Source of the DNA: Xanthostigma xanthostigma
Taxonomy: Eukaryota > Arthropoda > Insecta > Raphidioptera > Raphidiidae
Assembly (NCBI GenBank): GCA_963575645.1
Contig: OY754470.1
Span: 4,658,501 to 4,722,500, forward strand
Reading direction: 5' to 3'
DNA: 64,000 nt
Shown here: one piece after another, positions 22,237 through 35,016 of the stretch
How the letters are laid out: each line of letters begins with the position of its first letter
How positions within the stretch are numbered: the first letter of the stretch is position 1
The notes under the pieces: generated by a model
Seen by the model: the letters and a program-made list of their open reading frames with translations, nothing else
What the model was told of the DNA's origin: nothing
The model's database searches: none
Translations under genes and position numbers: made by a program

Positions 22237-22787
22237 AAATTCGTATGTTTCAAAACTAATTTTACATGTAGGTACTTATAAATAAAACACAAAAACAAAA
22301 ATTTTATACTTATAAACTTTTATATTGGTACATAATTATATATACATTCTTCTTAGAATATTACCTCCTATATTATATTTAATACCTAGATTAAATTTCC
22401 ATCAAACATATCAATAACTTGGAAAAAGGTACCTAATTCAAGGTAACGCTGTATGATACAATATACTGTATAATAAATGATTTGTAAATAAGTCTAATTG
22501 AATAAATAAATATTTGAAAGAATCAAAAGGTTGGATTAAAATGTAAAGCAATTTCAATAACTTCATTGACTAAAAATACATTCTTATAGTATTCGAATAT
22601 TTTATTAAATTATTAGCGCTAACTTTTAAAGGAAGCTGAATAAATTGAATGAACAAAGAAATAAAAAGATTGTGAAAAGTTAATAAAAGATTTGCATTTT
22701 CGTAATGTGTATTGATTATAATTAAATTTCAATGCAATCACTGACAACTTTTTATTAATAGATAAAATAATTATCGCGTCTGATGTT

Positions 22788-23226
22788 AAGGCCGCTGCAC
22801 AGAAGGCTGGTTTTGCCGCTAGAAACACCGCTCGGACTTGGTCTGATTGCCGTGTGGTTACGAAGCTAGAAATGACGTCACTGCCGAATCACCTGCGAGC
22901 TCACAAGATGGATTTTAAAATTAGAACCGGGGCTATTTTTTTTTTGCTGAGTCGTCTGCTTGTTCTGAGAAAGAACCAATCACGAAACAGTATCTTGTCA
23001 CGTGGGCGACATGGATAAACATCCACAAACACGGCGTCGTATTGTGTGTTCTGTTCAGAGACGATAAACATCCACTTTTGTTAATATTCTAACTATTACT
23101 GCGCGCGTACCAAACCCATCTACAAAGCAAACTTCAATACATGCATCATGTGAAGCCAACACATAAAAGCAGTTAAATCTAGCTATAGGAACCTGGCGGC
23201 AAAACCAACCTCTTGTGCAGCCGTTT
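22788..23226 (+). mobile_element. MITE-A copy 5
   Basis: Full-length diverged copy from AAGGCCGCTGCACAGAAGGC to CCTCTTGTGCAGCCG, keeping TGACGTCA, CCAATCA and CACGTG. Its right end abuts the inverted-repeat element at 23227. Confidence 0.85.
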
Positions 23227-23499
23227 TGGAGTTTACTCCTTAAGAAACGATTTTAAGGTATAAGGCCCGGGAAATTTTATGAGTTGTAAAATCAATTGGT
23301 GAGGCGTTATACTCCACCGCTTCAATTGTGGCGTTACGCTCGTCCACTTCAAAAGAGACAAACGTATATATATGTAGGATTCAACGTGCGATAGAATGAG
23401 ATGGAATACAGATGAGACAAACATTTATATCTGAAGGATTTAACGTGCGAAAGAATGAGATGGAATACATTACACAGCGTATTTAAGGAATAAACTCCA
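23227..23499. mobile_element. Short TIR element with an internal 60-bp direct repeat
   Basis: Ends TGGAGTTTACTCCTTAA and TTAAGGAATAAACTCCA. Two direct copies of a unit with GGATTCAACGTGCGATAGAA lie at about 23354-23413 and 23414-23470. Confidence 0.7.
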
Positions 23500-23681
23500 G
23501 TCGTGCGTCGGAGGTGACACACACACACTTTTTTTTATTCTAATTATCAAAATCAATGTATTTTTTACAAAGCAAAATTTGATAGTTGATAAGTTATAAG
23601 CGTTTCAAGTCAAAGAAATTACAAACAATATCCATAGTTATTGGACATTGGGTACATCAGTACTTTTGCGCTTCTCAGAAC

Positions 23682-24166
23682 TAGGGATGTCGGAAGTGAA
23701 AAAAAAAATATCGATATATCGATATTTATAAAAATATCAATATCGGCGTCGATATATCGAGGAAAAAATATCGATATTTCGATATATCGATCAAATTTTC
23801 AAAAGATTTTGCGTTTTTGTGTATTTAGCTTAATATTATCAATAGTAATTTTTATACAAAATGTACATTATTTTAATGTACAACAATCTCAATAAAAATT
23901 AAGTTATTTTTACCCTTTCCCCCCAGTGGGAACCAACACATAGGAGTGGCTAATACAGGTACTTTTTTCCGTTCGTTCCTATTTTTTACGGTTTTGGTTT
24001 CTAGTGACTTTAGTTACATAAATAAAAAATATCGTATTTGATACAATTTTCGATATTGGATATTTTGTATCGATATATGGGATCAAAATATTTCGGCTAA
24101 AAATATCGATGTTTTGAATTATAAATATCGATACATCGATATATCGATACTTTTTTAACATCCCTA
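23682..24166. mobile_element. hAT-type MITE with ATCGATAT subterminal repeats
   Basis: Ends TAGGGATGT and ACATCCCTA, with 8-bp flanks CTCAGAAC (23674-23681) and CTTAGAAC (24167-24174), one mismatch. Dense ATATCGATATATCGAT arrays lie inside both ends. An 8-bp duplication and these ends fit the hAT superfamily. No transposase is present. Confidence 0.85.
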
Positions 24167-24863
24167 CTTAGAACCAGCCTATCATTTTTATATAGCTTTT
24201 AAAGGTTTTGAGAGACGTTAAATTTGATAAAAAAATCGTATCTTTCGAAATGGGTTCAATTAACTTATGAAGAAAGATGAAAACGTCAAAATGTGGCGTT
24301 GAGGAGTGACTATGTAACCGATAGATGCTATACTTCCATAAATATAACCGTCGCATTTTAATATTCATAAATATAGTATATATCTCTTTGTAGTTGCAAA
24401 AGGATTATACCTATAGAAGATGACAGACGATAAGATTGTGGCATGTCACCCTCGTAACGTTCGGAGACAACTTACCTCCACTCCCCTGTCCTATCCTCCT
24501 TTGCTACAGAGGAACTACCCACCTTATACTATACAGTATTCACAATATTCGTATATGTAGGGAATATTTCCTTCCGTTTCACGTCACAGGATAAGATATA
24601 TAGGGATAAACGGGTTGGCCTATCGGGTTGGTTTGGGTGCTTGACATAGGCAACATTACATACTACATAGTACGTGCGGTGTAGAGCGGCACAAGGAGGA
24701 TGGTCGATACCAGTGCACACGTACATAAGGAGGGAATCATCTGTCGTATTAAATTCAATTTATGCGCCGGTTCAAGACCTTGTCCCAGTCAAGGTTGTGT
24801 TCTCGCTTTTCAAATGTCTTCAAGGTAACCACAAAGCGAAGGATAATTATAGCACTTCATCTA

Positions 24864-25287
24864 CCGCGCGGGGTGGCGTAGCGGTGAGAACACTGGACTC
24901 GCAATCGGGAGGTACCGGATTCGAATCCCGGCGGTGGCAGATGTGGTTGGGACTTTTTCCTGCTGCCTCTCGCCGAGATACGGTAATTTCTGTACTGGCC
25001 ATCTTGTTGAGGTTTTCCATGGTTGCCCTCAATAATTCCAGATAAATATCGAAATGGTTCCTTATTACCTGTCAAACTCCTGTGCTCAAAATTTGCCTAC
25101 CTTATCATAATGTCCTTAAATTACTACATTTGTCCATTGCTATTAATTAAGTGAAAGTTGAAAAATGTAGAAAATAACTGGAAGTGTGATAGATGGAAAA
25201 TAGTAATGGTGCGGATGACATCTGTTATGACATCTGTTATGACATCTGTTATGACATCTGTTATGACATAAATGTGCTATTATTATT
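24864..25287 (+). mobile_element. tRNA-derived SINE, copy 2, with 12-bp repeat expansion
   Basis: Head GGGGTGGCGTAGCGGTGAGA, box B GGATTCGAATCC and the standard body. Near the 3' end ATGACATCTGTT occurs four times in tandem (25215-25262) where other copies have one. The GTCGAGAAACGG block is missing before the TATTATTATT tail. Confidence 0.88.
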
Positions 25288-25332
25288 GTCGACAATACAT
25301 TACGTTTTCCCATAACGACCAGACGACTTTCT

Positions 25333-25755
25333 AAAGACCGCTGCACATGAGGCTGGAACACTGCTCGGATTTTTGCTGGCCGGCAGACTGGGCACGCAGC
25401 TGGAAGCTCACAAGATAGATTTTAAAATTAGAACAGAGGCTATTTTTCTAGCTGGGTCCTGTGCTTGCTCTGAGGAAAAACCAATCAGGAAACACTATCT
25501 TGTCACGTGGGCGAAACGAACAAACGCCCACAAACAAACATGACGTCGTTCTGTTCAGAGTCAGTCAACAGACACGTTTTGCTCTGTGTTTATATTTGAA
25601 CTGTCACTGCGCGCGCACCAGATCTGTCCACAAAGCAAGCTTGCAAGAAGAGAATGTGAAACGAGCACATAAGAAAACCGCAGCGCTAGAAAACTAGTAG
25701 TCAAAATCGAGCAAGGAATCTAACGGCAAATCCAGCCCCGTGTGCAGCGTCCTTA
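25333..25755 (+). mobile_element. MITE-A copy 6
   Basis: It runs from AAAGACCGCTGCACATGAGG to CCCCGTGTGCAGCGTCCTTA. An internal deletion removes the TGACGTCA block, while CCAATCA and CACGTGGGCG remain. Confidence 0.85.
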
Positions 25756-27835
25756 AATTGGGAATTAGCCATCTGACGATGCAATTTTTGCTTTATAAAG
25801 CGCATATGGTTTCTGTCGTCGAGCGTCTATATAATCTTCAATATCTATCGTATTCGCGGAGCAAACAAAAATCTTATACCAAGCAACACCTCACCTTCAG
25901 TTCGATGATAGTGGAATAAGCACATCCCTGTATCCACACATCCTACACGTAGGTATCCTAAGGTGGTACAATAGCGAGGAACTCTACGTGTACCTGTAGA
26001 AAGGATTTCATTGTTATATCACAATCTATGTCGTTTATTATTGCCACTGAACATTATCTTTATTGCTCAACTGTCTAGCTACATCTATAATATGAGATCA
26101 TTTACTTCTTCTCTTCTATCTACCTATGACGATTACATCGCTGGAATTATGGCCGCCATTATACTTACTTCTGTCATTGCTGTTGCAATCACACCATCGC
26201 GTACTGCAATCGTTCGTCCTCTCCTGTCTGTCGAGTGCGCCTTTTATCCACTTATTATAACAGACTTGCCATTGTTAAAACTTGTTACTTGAAACAAGCA
26301 TTCCATTGTAGGTACATTGTGCTTATTACACATCAGTTGCATGGTACAGATTACCCGCGGAAGTAATCTAATTCATGACTGGGTGACATGGCGTATAGTT
26401 GCAGGCCTGTGACTAGAGTTGATGAAAAAATCACTGTGATCAGCCTAAAATGATCACTGTGATCTGACAAGAGGTAACTACGCAACCTATATATCTTTTA
26501 GTTTTAGAGATATGTACAGTCTCTTTAAATTATTTTAATTTTTATACCTTTTTCACCGTCCTAACTACTAAACTAAAAGAGATACATACCTGCTCTTTAG
26601 CCTAATCGATTAAGCGACCTTTTTTCTATAAGACACGTTAAAGTTAAGCATATCTGAGATAACTACTAAAATTTGAATCTGGCACCATTTTCACTTTTTA
26701 TGATAATTGTTATTAATCTGATTTTAATTACCCTGTTTATAAGAATAAATATCTACATTCTGGACAAAAAAAATCAACACAAAAAATAAGAAAATGTTTT
26801 CGTAATTTTGTCTGTTTGTTCCTTTGAACCGATTTTAATCGGACTTTTAAAATAATTTTACACATCAGTGAGTAGAATTTACATACTGTGTATTGACGTC
26901 ACATTTCTACTACTAAGTTATGTTTAATTAATTTGACAAATCTCGCACCAGGCCTATTCCTAAGCACACAAACAAAAGCTAGTCTGCTGCACTAAACTGA
27001 GAAATTCTCATTTTATTTACATGCATTTAGATTCCATTTCGGAGTAATTTTATTACAAACCCCTTTGCTTTATTTTGTAACGACTAACCTTAACTACAAA
27101 GCTGCTTGTACAGTCTTGACATAAAAATAAACACTATCAACAAAACCTTTTTCAGACAATAAATACTTTAACAAATAATCGGCGATAGTCAATAGTAAAA
27201 TCCGTACAAAAAACGTGTAAACCAACTTTGATTGTTTTACGATGAAGTACTATATCTCACACCGACTTTTTTTCTTGTGAACCACAAACAAATTTTTTGT
27301 TGTACATCACGTAGTTTCACGAACGAGAAAATTCGACTGCTAAATAATTGACTTTAGTCGACCGAATTCGTGCTAAATAAACAGACGCTTTTTCGTCCCG
27401 ACGGGCGTCTCGATCCGTCCGTCTGTGCGCCTGGACCACGTTCTGAGTATAGAAAGTGGTGTTCGTAAGATACCTTCTTAAACTATATAGACGAGTCAAA
27501 ACTGAAGGAATCCGCGTGTAAAGATAAGACGAGATTGCCAAATGTTTCGGTCGATTTCTCAATGAACAAGTTTAAAGTCAATTCAGAAACGCGGTAAGTT
27601 AGATCGGACCTAGCTGTCTTCTAGATTGAATTTAGGTTCATCCTCAGATGTCGCTACTTGGTGCAAAAACAGTTTTTTTGTTTGCTTCTGAACTAATAGC
27701 TTTGAGCAAATTCTATCAAATGTAGTTACATGTTACTAAAACAGTTTTCTTAAGAAAACACCGTAATTTTGTACAAAATATTTAATAAAACCTATCCTAT
27801 AGCGAAGTTGCACCAAGCAAGACACAATAGGTCAT
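25756..27835. other. Intron stretch, no gene seen
   Basis: The frame at 26011-26292 is hydrophobic and open by chance in T-rich DNA. The GC-richer piece at 27400-27560 has no splice-consistent coding signal. Confidence 0.5.
26411..26482 (+). repeat. Fragment of the ATCACTGTGAT element
   Basis: CTAGAGTTGATGAAAAAATC and AAATGATCACTGTGATCTGA match the start of the 56.5-kb element. Confidence 0.6.
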
Positions 27836-28329
27836 ATGCATAAGACTCCAAATTGGTTTAAATTTTTATTTCGAAATATATTTTAGTTCCTGATCATAGT
27901 GTAATGGTTATTTTATTAATCTTATCACTGAAAAAAATACAAATCATAAAAAAGAAATGTAGAAAATAAGCGCTATTTTCGAATTCTCAAAACGCATCGT
28001 GACGTCAGAGTATATATCAACAACAGTTTCCATGACGACGATGTCGTCTCACAGTAAGATTATGTCAGTATTTAGAGAAAACAACAAATAAACTTCATTT
28101 AGAACATTGACAATTCGACACCAAGATTGACATGCATCGTATATCATGACGTCACATAAGCCCGCGAACATGGCCGATTGTTTAAACTGTCTATTTTTGA
28201 ATGTGAAATTTAATATTTTTTTTCTTATGATAATATTACATTTTTAAATGATTATCAATTTTTTTCCGAATTATGGTTGACTAAATAATCTATTAATAAT
28301 ATAAAAAAAATGCATGCATATGACCTATT
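27836..28329. mobile_element. Family J element, copy 2 (494 bp, uninterrupted)
   Basis: Ends AATAGGTCATATGCATAAG and ATGCATGCATATGACCTATT. It contains CATCGTGACGTCAGAG and ATCATGACGTCACAT. No coding potential. Confidence 0.85.
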
Positions 28330-28984
28330 ACAAAATTTCATTAAAATATGTTTAGTGGTTTCAGAAATTATCGTGGCCAAAATTGTGACAGGAGGTACGC
28401 TTATGGAAAAGCGATAAAATTCCATGTTTTACTTGGAACTAAGGTTACGAATCCGCCGGTAGACTGTGTAGACACATTAAAGGTACCGAATTATGCTTCC
28501 GGTCTTTATTTATTCTTGTTCCTACGGCCTGAGCCGTTTCATTGCTCTTCCAGAATGATCTGTATATGTTTTAAGATAGTAATTTTTGTATTCGGCCTGT
28601 ACTTGCGTTCAGTTCATGTAAAACTCATTTCAGTACGTAGAGAGTTTTGTTTTTTTATACATGAAGTGTTTTTAGTCGAACCGACCGATCCGTAACGACG
28701 CGTCGCGACGTGCGGTCAGGAGAAATTGAACACCTGACCCGTCGCGTCGTTTCATCCTGCAAACAGAACCGGATTTCGTACGCCGTATAACGGCTACGAA
28801 ACGGTTCCGGTTATTGGAACCTTTAATATTAACCTTTAATATTAATACTAATAATATTCTTTACTATTAGTGTATGTTGACGTTAAAATACAATATTACA
28901 GAAAAATTTATTTTCAAACATTGTCACTGTCGGGACACAAGCCCGAATCTTCCACTATCGCGGCGGCTGAGTTATCAATTCCTT

Positions 28985-29160
28985 TGACATATCTAAACAG
29001 TAAACTTTCCCTTAATAAAGCACATTTGCAAAAGTATTTCACATCCTCCGATAACTAGTTTTTACCCAAAAGTAAATATTAACTCTCGGACGATGTGGAA
29101 TAATACTACTGCTGCAAATATCCTTTATTAAGGGAGAGTTGATCGTTTAGATATGTCACT
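28985..29160. repeat. Inverted-repeat element, about 75-bp arms
   Basis: TTTGACATATCTAAACAG and CTTTCCCTTAATAAAG are mirrored by CTTTATTAAGGGAGAG and GTTTAGATATGTCACT. Confidence 0.75.
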
Positions 29161-30180
29161 GGAGAGTTCTGGAGTTGTTCTGTACTGTTGCATTCGCACA
29201 TTTACAGAGCGCACACAGCACAGGCCACGGAGGCACTAGTAAATTTTGCACGTACGGAGTTATTTTTGCTGAGTCATTTAATGTTGAATGACACACTGTA
29301 AGTGTAATAGTACTAAGCTTAACAGTGACTTAAACCATTCACATTGACGTCGTTGACAAAGATATAATATTGTAACAATAAACATTATAATTGTTAAGCT
29401 TTTATTATAGTTTATATAGTTTATCCGAAATTCCAATAATATAAGATCAGAATTATATTAAAATGAGCGTAGAGCTGAGTGTGTGTATTGTGCTATGCAA
29501 TGCTACATGACTCCTGAGCCTGTATGATGACAGTTCACACCTGTGCAGTTTGTACTCATGTGTAGTGCGTACTGTCTAGTGACGCTCCTTTGAACGACTC
29601 GCTCTGAGCGACTCTAAAACTCATTTTTTCGACAATTGAATGTATGACATTTCGTGCGCCACGCTGTATAAAAATAAAGTATTCACTTTTTTAAAAGACA
29701 AAATATAGGTTTTATTCAATAATATGTTTTGAAAAGTTGAATTCATCTGTTTATTACAATTGAATACTACACGTAACTCTTGGTAACGTATGTTGATAGA
29801 TCAAATAAATATTGTCGTTATGCATGAGCTATTATTTTACAATATAATTATGCTTGCCTTCACACAGCCGTACGTGTAGGTATCTATATTACCGACAGAT
29901 TTACCGTAGCTGCGACGCCATGTTCCCAGTTAAAATTGATTCACTTCCGTTATACGTTTCTCTTCCCACTTACAACCTACCCTATATTGTGCAACCATTC
30001 CTTGCCTTCTCAATCAGTTTTATTTTTCAATTATCTATATAATAATTAAAATGATTTTTTTTAAATTCAATTTAAAACGAAAACCAATAATGTATTGAAA
30101 TTATAGAGCTATACTGAAGTATCATTCGTGAAAAACGCATTTTCAATTATTTATTTTTTTTCAATTATTTTTATTTATTA

Positions 30181-31092
30181 CTAGCGGGCCGTCCCGGTTT
30201 CACCCGGGTGCAAAACTGTTCTGGTAATATTATACTGACCTTCCCGTCTACACAGCAGAACTATCAAAGTACATTGTTTTGATGTATCTCTAAAGATTTG
30301 GCCAGTGTTAGCCAAAGCCTACGAAAACATTTTTGACGTGATAACGTCTTATAAATTGATGAATCACCAATCCTATAAATTGATAAAACACCGGCTGCAT
30401 GCACGAAAAAGTGTAACGTTCGTAACGTTCCGCCTGACCCTGTGCATGCTTTTCTCGAAAAAGGCCCTAACGATTTGGATGAAATTTACTGAAAAGGGAT
30501 TTTGGGGGGCAAAAAATCGTTTTAGCTAGGTCTCATCTCTCGAAAAAATCGTTTTCATACAAATTTTATCATTATAAAAATCAATTTTTTGACGTATGAA
30601 AATATTGTAAGTAGGTTTTGGAATTTTATATAAACAGTGAAACAATTGTTTTCAAAATATTATGACAGCTAATCTTTGAGACTTAAAATAAATACGAAAG
30701 AAAGAAAGTTAAAAAAAACAATTATATTATAGGTGGTGAGTAATTTAAATAAATAAAATTAACCTAAATTTGAAGCGAAAGATGCAATATCATAGATTCG
30801 AATTATTATAATTATTATATAAATTTAGGTTATGTATTACGGAATACGTTATCACGTAAAACTATCGTCCGTAAACCGACTTTACAGACAACCAATTTTT
30901 TTATTGACAAAACATCGTCATAGTTCAGCCATTTTCTACAAAATATCTACAAACTATATACAGAAACCTTCCTCGTTTATCGCTCTTTCTATTAGTGAAA
31001 CCCGTATGAAAATCCGTTCGGTAGTTTTTGAGTTTATCGCGTTCAGACAGACAGACGCAGCGGAGGGACTTTGTTTTATATATAAGAGATTC
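30181..31092 (+). mobile_element. CCCGGG-type dispersed retroposon, copy 3 (related, longer)
   Basis: It begins CTAGCGGGCCGTCCCGGTTT. It ends with the stereotyped AAAATCCGTTCGGTAGTTTT, a CAGACAGACAGACG tract and ACTTTGTTTTATATATAAG. The interior differs from copies 1 and 2, so it may be a relative or a composite. Confidence 0.6.
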
Positions 31093-31163
31093 TGGCGTAA
31101 AATTGTAATTAATTTAAATTATGAATTTGATTTAATAATTCTACTATAAAGACATTTTTTGTA

Positions 31164-31535
31164 GTGTCGTAGTGGTGAGAGCACTAGACTCGCGTTCGGG
31201 AGGTACTGGATTCGAATTCCGCCGAAAAACGGTAATTCCTGTACCGGCCATCTTGTTGAGGTTTTTCTCAATAATTCCAGATAAATATCGAGATGGTTCC
31301 TTATTCAAGGTCATGGCCAATTATCTGTAAAACCCCTGTGTTCAAAATTTGGCTACCTGATCCTAATGTCTTAAAATTCCTTCATTCGTCCATTGCTATT
31401 AATGAAAAAAAAATGTAGAAAATAACGGGAAGTGGGATGGATGGAAAATAGTAATGGTGCGAATGGCCTCTGTTATGACATAAAGTCGAGAAACGGACTT
31501 AAGCGCATTATAATAATTATTATTATTTGTTGGAG
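31164..31535 (+). mobile_element. tRNA-derived SINE, copy 3 (internal deletion)
   Basis: Head GTGTCGTAGTGGTGAGAGCA. About 40 bp between box B and ACGGTAATTCCTGTACCGGC are missing. The tail is AATAATTATTATTATT. Confidence 0.85.
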
Positions 31536-31757
31536 TCTAATTTTAGATTTGGACGGATTATATTAAAGAACCACCGTTTTATTGCCACTGTTGTTCCACT
31601 CTAACAGAACTGTTACAGACCTTCCATTCTGAACACACCGGTAGAATATCAAAATATTAATTAGTTTTCTATCAGCTCAGACGATCTTACCTCGGCGGTG
31701 CGACTACAGAATGTACCATGGAAAAAACGAAAGCAGAAGCATCTTCTGTCTAATAAT

Positions 31758-31812
31758 TACCGTATTTTTCGGACTATAAGACGCACCGGATGATAAGATG
31801 CACCTCAAATGA
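31758..31812 (+). repeat. Transposon terminus CCGTATTTTTCGGACTATAA
   Basis: CCGTATTTTTCGGACTATAA followed by GACGCACCGGATGATAAG is a widely seen DNA-transposon end. The opposite end was not found. Confidence 0.5.
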
Positions 31813-32780
31813 TTTTTAGAAAAATATATTTTAATGTTACTTTCGGATCATAATTTTTATTTATTGTTAATATAAATTTAGAGACGATTTATTGAAAAAA
31901 AAAAAATTAATTTTAACTCTTTTGTTTTTGAACAAAATGAAAAATTTAACCCCTTAATACATCCCTAAAAATCAATTTACCAAATTAAATTCACCCTTCA
32001 CTAAGTAAATCCATATCTAAAAAGTAATGTTTTCATAAAATTTTTAAGTCCGGTCCTGTCGGGCCGATTTTAATAAAATTTTAGTGACACACTTTTATCT
32101 TTATTATTGGGTTAAATTTCAATTTTGAAACGATTCGGAGAATTTTATCGGTATTTTTGGACCCAAAAGTATTTTTCAACCCCTAAAATCTACATTTAAA
32201 GTGTCCCGATTGGGCCCATTTTAAACAAGCTTCGTGCGGTGATGGATATCAATATGTGGTCCAAATTTCGTTAAAATCAATTAACTTCTTCGAAAGTTAT
32301 AGCCCGTAGTGTAAGTTGCCTTATGGCAACTACACTAATAATTAATATTCTATTCTATTTAGAACTTTCCACTGCAATTTGTTTACTTTATAGATTAACG
32401 TGATTGCTTCACCTGAAATGTTATTTCTCATTCTCAATTCAAGCCGCAACATTTTGAATTACTGCAAATAGAATCTCGTGTCCCCCTCTCCTCGGTGACC
32501 GGTCCTTTAATAAATCTATATAGATGTTGAATCGACCAATTCTTTACACGTCCGTGAGTTTCAAAAATAGATCCTTTATTGATTTAAATTTTCATTAAAT
32601 TTCTTCAAAGCTAAATCAGATTCTACATTCTACAAGCTTTCTTGAATACATTTAGGTTGGTTATTGAAAAAGCTTCATCAAAAAACGTTATGTTACGTAA
32701 AATCACTGTTAATGTTATTTGAACTGAATTTAGTTCCATCTCGGTTCAAACAATTTCCAGTAAGTACCTGCATCTATATA

Positions 32781-33105
32781 CAGGGTGTCCCACAACATGA
32801 CTAGGACTGTGTTGCTGGGGTGATTTCAAGTCAAAAATGTCTAATGATATACCCGGAACGCTATCCTAACTGAGCTAGAAGCATTTGAAATTTTAGATAA
32901 CTATTAGTAGGAATTCCCTAATTTAAAAACCATATAAAAAGAAATCGCTTTGTTGAATTAGCTGCTCAAAATGTCCACCCAGTTGCTGTATACATAGTCT
33001 AGCTCTTCTTAGAATTGAAGTGGTAGCTCTGCGAAGTCTCAGGATCAGCACGGATAAATACTATTGGTGATTCACAGCCACCTGGTTTTGGATGTCTTGG
33101 TATGG
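32781..33105 (-). mobile_element. Mariner/Tc1-group element, 3' remnant
   Basis: A terminus TA-CAGGGTGTCCCAC at 32779-32793 is followed, on the - strand, by the tail of a DDE transposase. A second CGGGGTGTCCCA stands at 34974. Confidence 0.5.
32923..33051 (-). pseudogene. Mariner-type transposase, C-terminal fragment
   Basis: The frame ends at a TAA at 32923-32925 and reads RRATTSILRRARLCIQQL then GGHFEQLIQQ. Insect mariner/DDE transposases commonly end in RRARLCI..GGHFEHLL-like sequence. Further upstream DIQNQVAV is visible in a broken frame. No catalytic residue remains. Confidence 0.55.
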
Positions 33106-33214
33106 TAGAACGTTGATCCGTTGTCATCGCCTTCTCGATCGCGCTTCTAAACAATTGTCATTTTGGTTTGGAAAACTTGGTAGAACGTTGATCCGTTGTC
33201 ATCGCCTACTCGAT
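33106..33214 (+). repeat. Two direct copies of a 35-bp motif
   Basis: GGTAGAACGTTGATCCGTTG and TCATCGCCTNCTCGATC occur at about 33106 and 33179. Confidence 0.75.
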
Positions 33215-34639
33215 CTGCATTTATCGCTCGGTAGACGTACCTGCATTCGATAGACGATAATATAGTTAGTTTGTTATATAAAATGGCTGAGAATGAAAAG
33301 GAGGAAGGAAGCGGTTGTGACGAGATAATCTGGTGGTCGGTCGACAGCCGTCAGTCAAGCGAGGTGATTTATCGGCCGAGCTCATGAATACATCATTGAC
33401 TAAACCGCGAGACTAAAGCTCCGACCGACCTGTGACGTAGTAGTATATACACATATATGTATGTGTACATACAAAGAACCGCTTAAACCACACAGCGGCT
33501 CTGTCTCTATACGTAGGGTTGCATTTAATGGCAGTGGCGTGGAATTGACGAATCAATGCGACGATGATTGCATTAACACTGGGCATCGGGTTTCAGCATC
33601 GACGAGGTCGATATAACACTGCTATATAATGTTGGGTTGCAGAAAGCATCGTCAGAAAACAATTGACAATGACCTTAGATTGTGACCCGACTACGGCGAA
33701 GCAAAAGTAGGGTTATGTGTTTGACAGATATGCATTTATATATTGTTCATCTGTTCCATCCATAACTTCTAAACTACTTACCACAATTTAACAAATGAGG
33801 TATCGTTGGATGCGTTTTAATCGTCCACTGGTTATAGGTTATGTGACGTCACAATAAATTAAACATGGCGCCCTCTAGAGGACAGAAATCACTAAAACTA
33901 AAACAATTTTTTTAATGATGCCGTGTTGGGTATCAAATGAAAGGGCTTAATTAGCAAATTTTAAAAATATATAACAGGGTGATCTATTTTAATCTATATG
34001 GGAAATTATTGAGACAGAAAAAGTTTCAGACAAAAGCTGTTGAGTTTGAAGGGGGGCATCGTTTGAAGACAAATACCACCCCTCATCCCCAACCCCTGCG
34101 AGGGATGGGGGTGACTTTTACATTTTTAACAGGAATACCTACTTTTAATCAGGAATTGATTTTTAGAGAAAAAATGTGCAACAATTGTTAATGATGTTAT
34201 TGACCACACTTATTTCTCAATTAAGAAAAACATAGTACCTATATATGGTCGGAATCGATTCAGAATGACTTTTCTATACCTAACAATATCAAACGAAACA
34301 GAGCAAACTTATTTTTCAAAAAAAATTCAAATTTTGAAAGAAGTCCTTACTTTTTCTGTTTTAAAAAAAAACTGAGAAATCTGTGAGATATTGTTTACCT
34401 ACGAGTTACAATGAGGTTATTCTTATAGAAAAAATCGCGCTGAATCGATTCAGACTACTCCCACCTTATCCTTAGCCGTTTAGAAGTTATGGCGTTTTTA
34501 ATTTTTTCTCTAATAATGTAAACAAACGCTCATATCTCCGAAACTAAAAGTGATACAAGGTTGCGGATTGTCGGAATCGATTCAGATTTTCTATAGGTTC
34601 GGTTAATATAAAACGGGCCATAAATCCTTTAGTGTCGGC
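33215..34639. other. Unassigned stretch with transposon-like pieces
   Basis: ACTACGGCGAAGCAAAAGTA and GGGTTATGTGTTTGACAGAT (33694-33731) resemble 38195-38230, suggesting a shared unnamed repeat. ATG 33284 starts a 34-codon frame of unknown meaning. Confidence 0.45.
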
Positions 34640-34700
34640 TCGCCTCGGGCATCATGGCGCGCAGTACTAGAATATCAAACTTTCGGCCCTTGTAATATAC
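34640..34700 (-). repeat. GGCCGAAAG hairpin element fragment
   Basis: GCATCATGGCGCGCAGTACT and ATCAAACTTTCGGCCCTTG match the element beside family C copy 2 at 36054-36113. Confidence 0.65.
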
Positions 34701-35016
34701 CACCGACAAAGAACAGTTTTGTCAGTTTCGTTACAATACTTTTGACGAATCTAAATTATGTGAGAAAACGCGTTGTTTAAAATGACGACGCGAGGGAAAT
34801 TCGTCTGTTAAGAAGAAATGATAAATTCGTCTAACTAGAGGATTTTAACGTAAACGAATACGCACTAATTCTATTAGGAGACAAGCAGGAGTAAGTAGGA
34901 GGTGTACTTACGGTGTAACAGGAGTTGCAGAAGACACAATAGAAGTCAAGTGAGTGTTGTGAAAGCGTACGGGGTGTCCCAGACATGACCCGCAGGCTTC
35001 ACATCTCTTCTATTAT

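Noticed and set aside
24674-25045. A 123-codon frame over SINE copy 2, and similar frames in the other SINEs
   Set aside because: They are translations of the tRNA-like head and SINE body, are seen on both strands, and have no independent support.
25215-25269. CRISPR-like repeat array
   Set aside because: The 12-bp units are directly adjacent without spacers and lie in a SINE of a eukaryotic genome.
28348-28695. 115-codon frame on the + strand
   Set aside because: No recognisable domain, no splice sites, and it starts next to the end of a family J MITE. Probably open by chance.
30832-31149. 105-codon frame on the + strand
   Set aside because: It lies over the conserved 3' part of a CCCGGG-type retroposon and ends in its CAGACAGACAGACG tract.
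33284-33388. Short ATG frame beginning MAENEKEEGSG
   Set aside because: Thirty-four codons with no splice donor in a suitable place and no known homology; not enough to call an exon.
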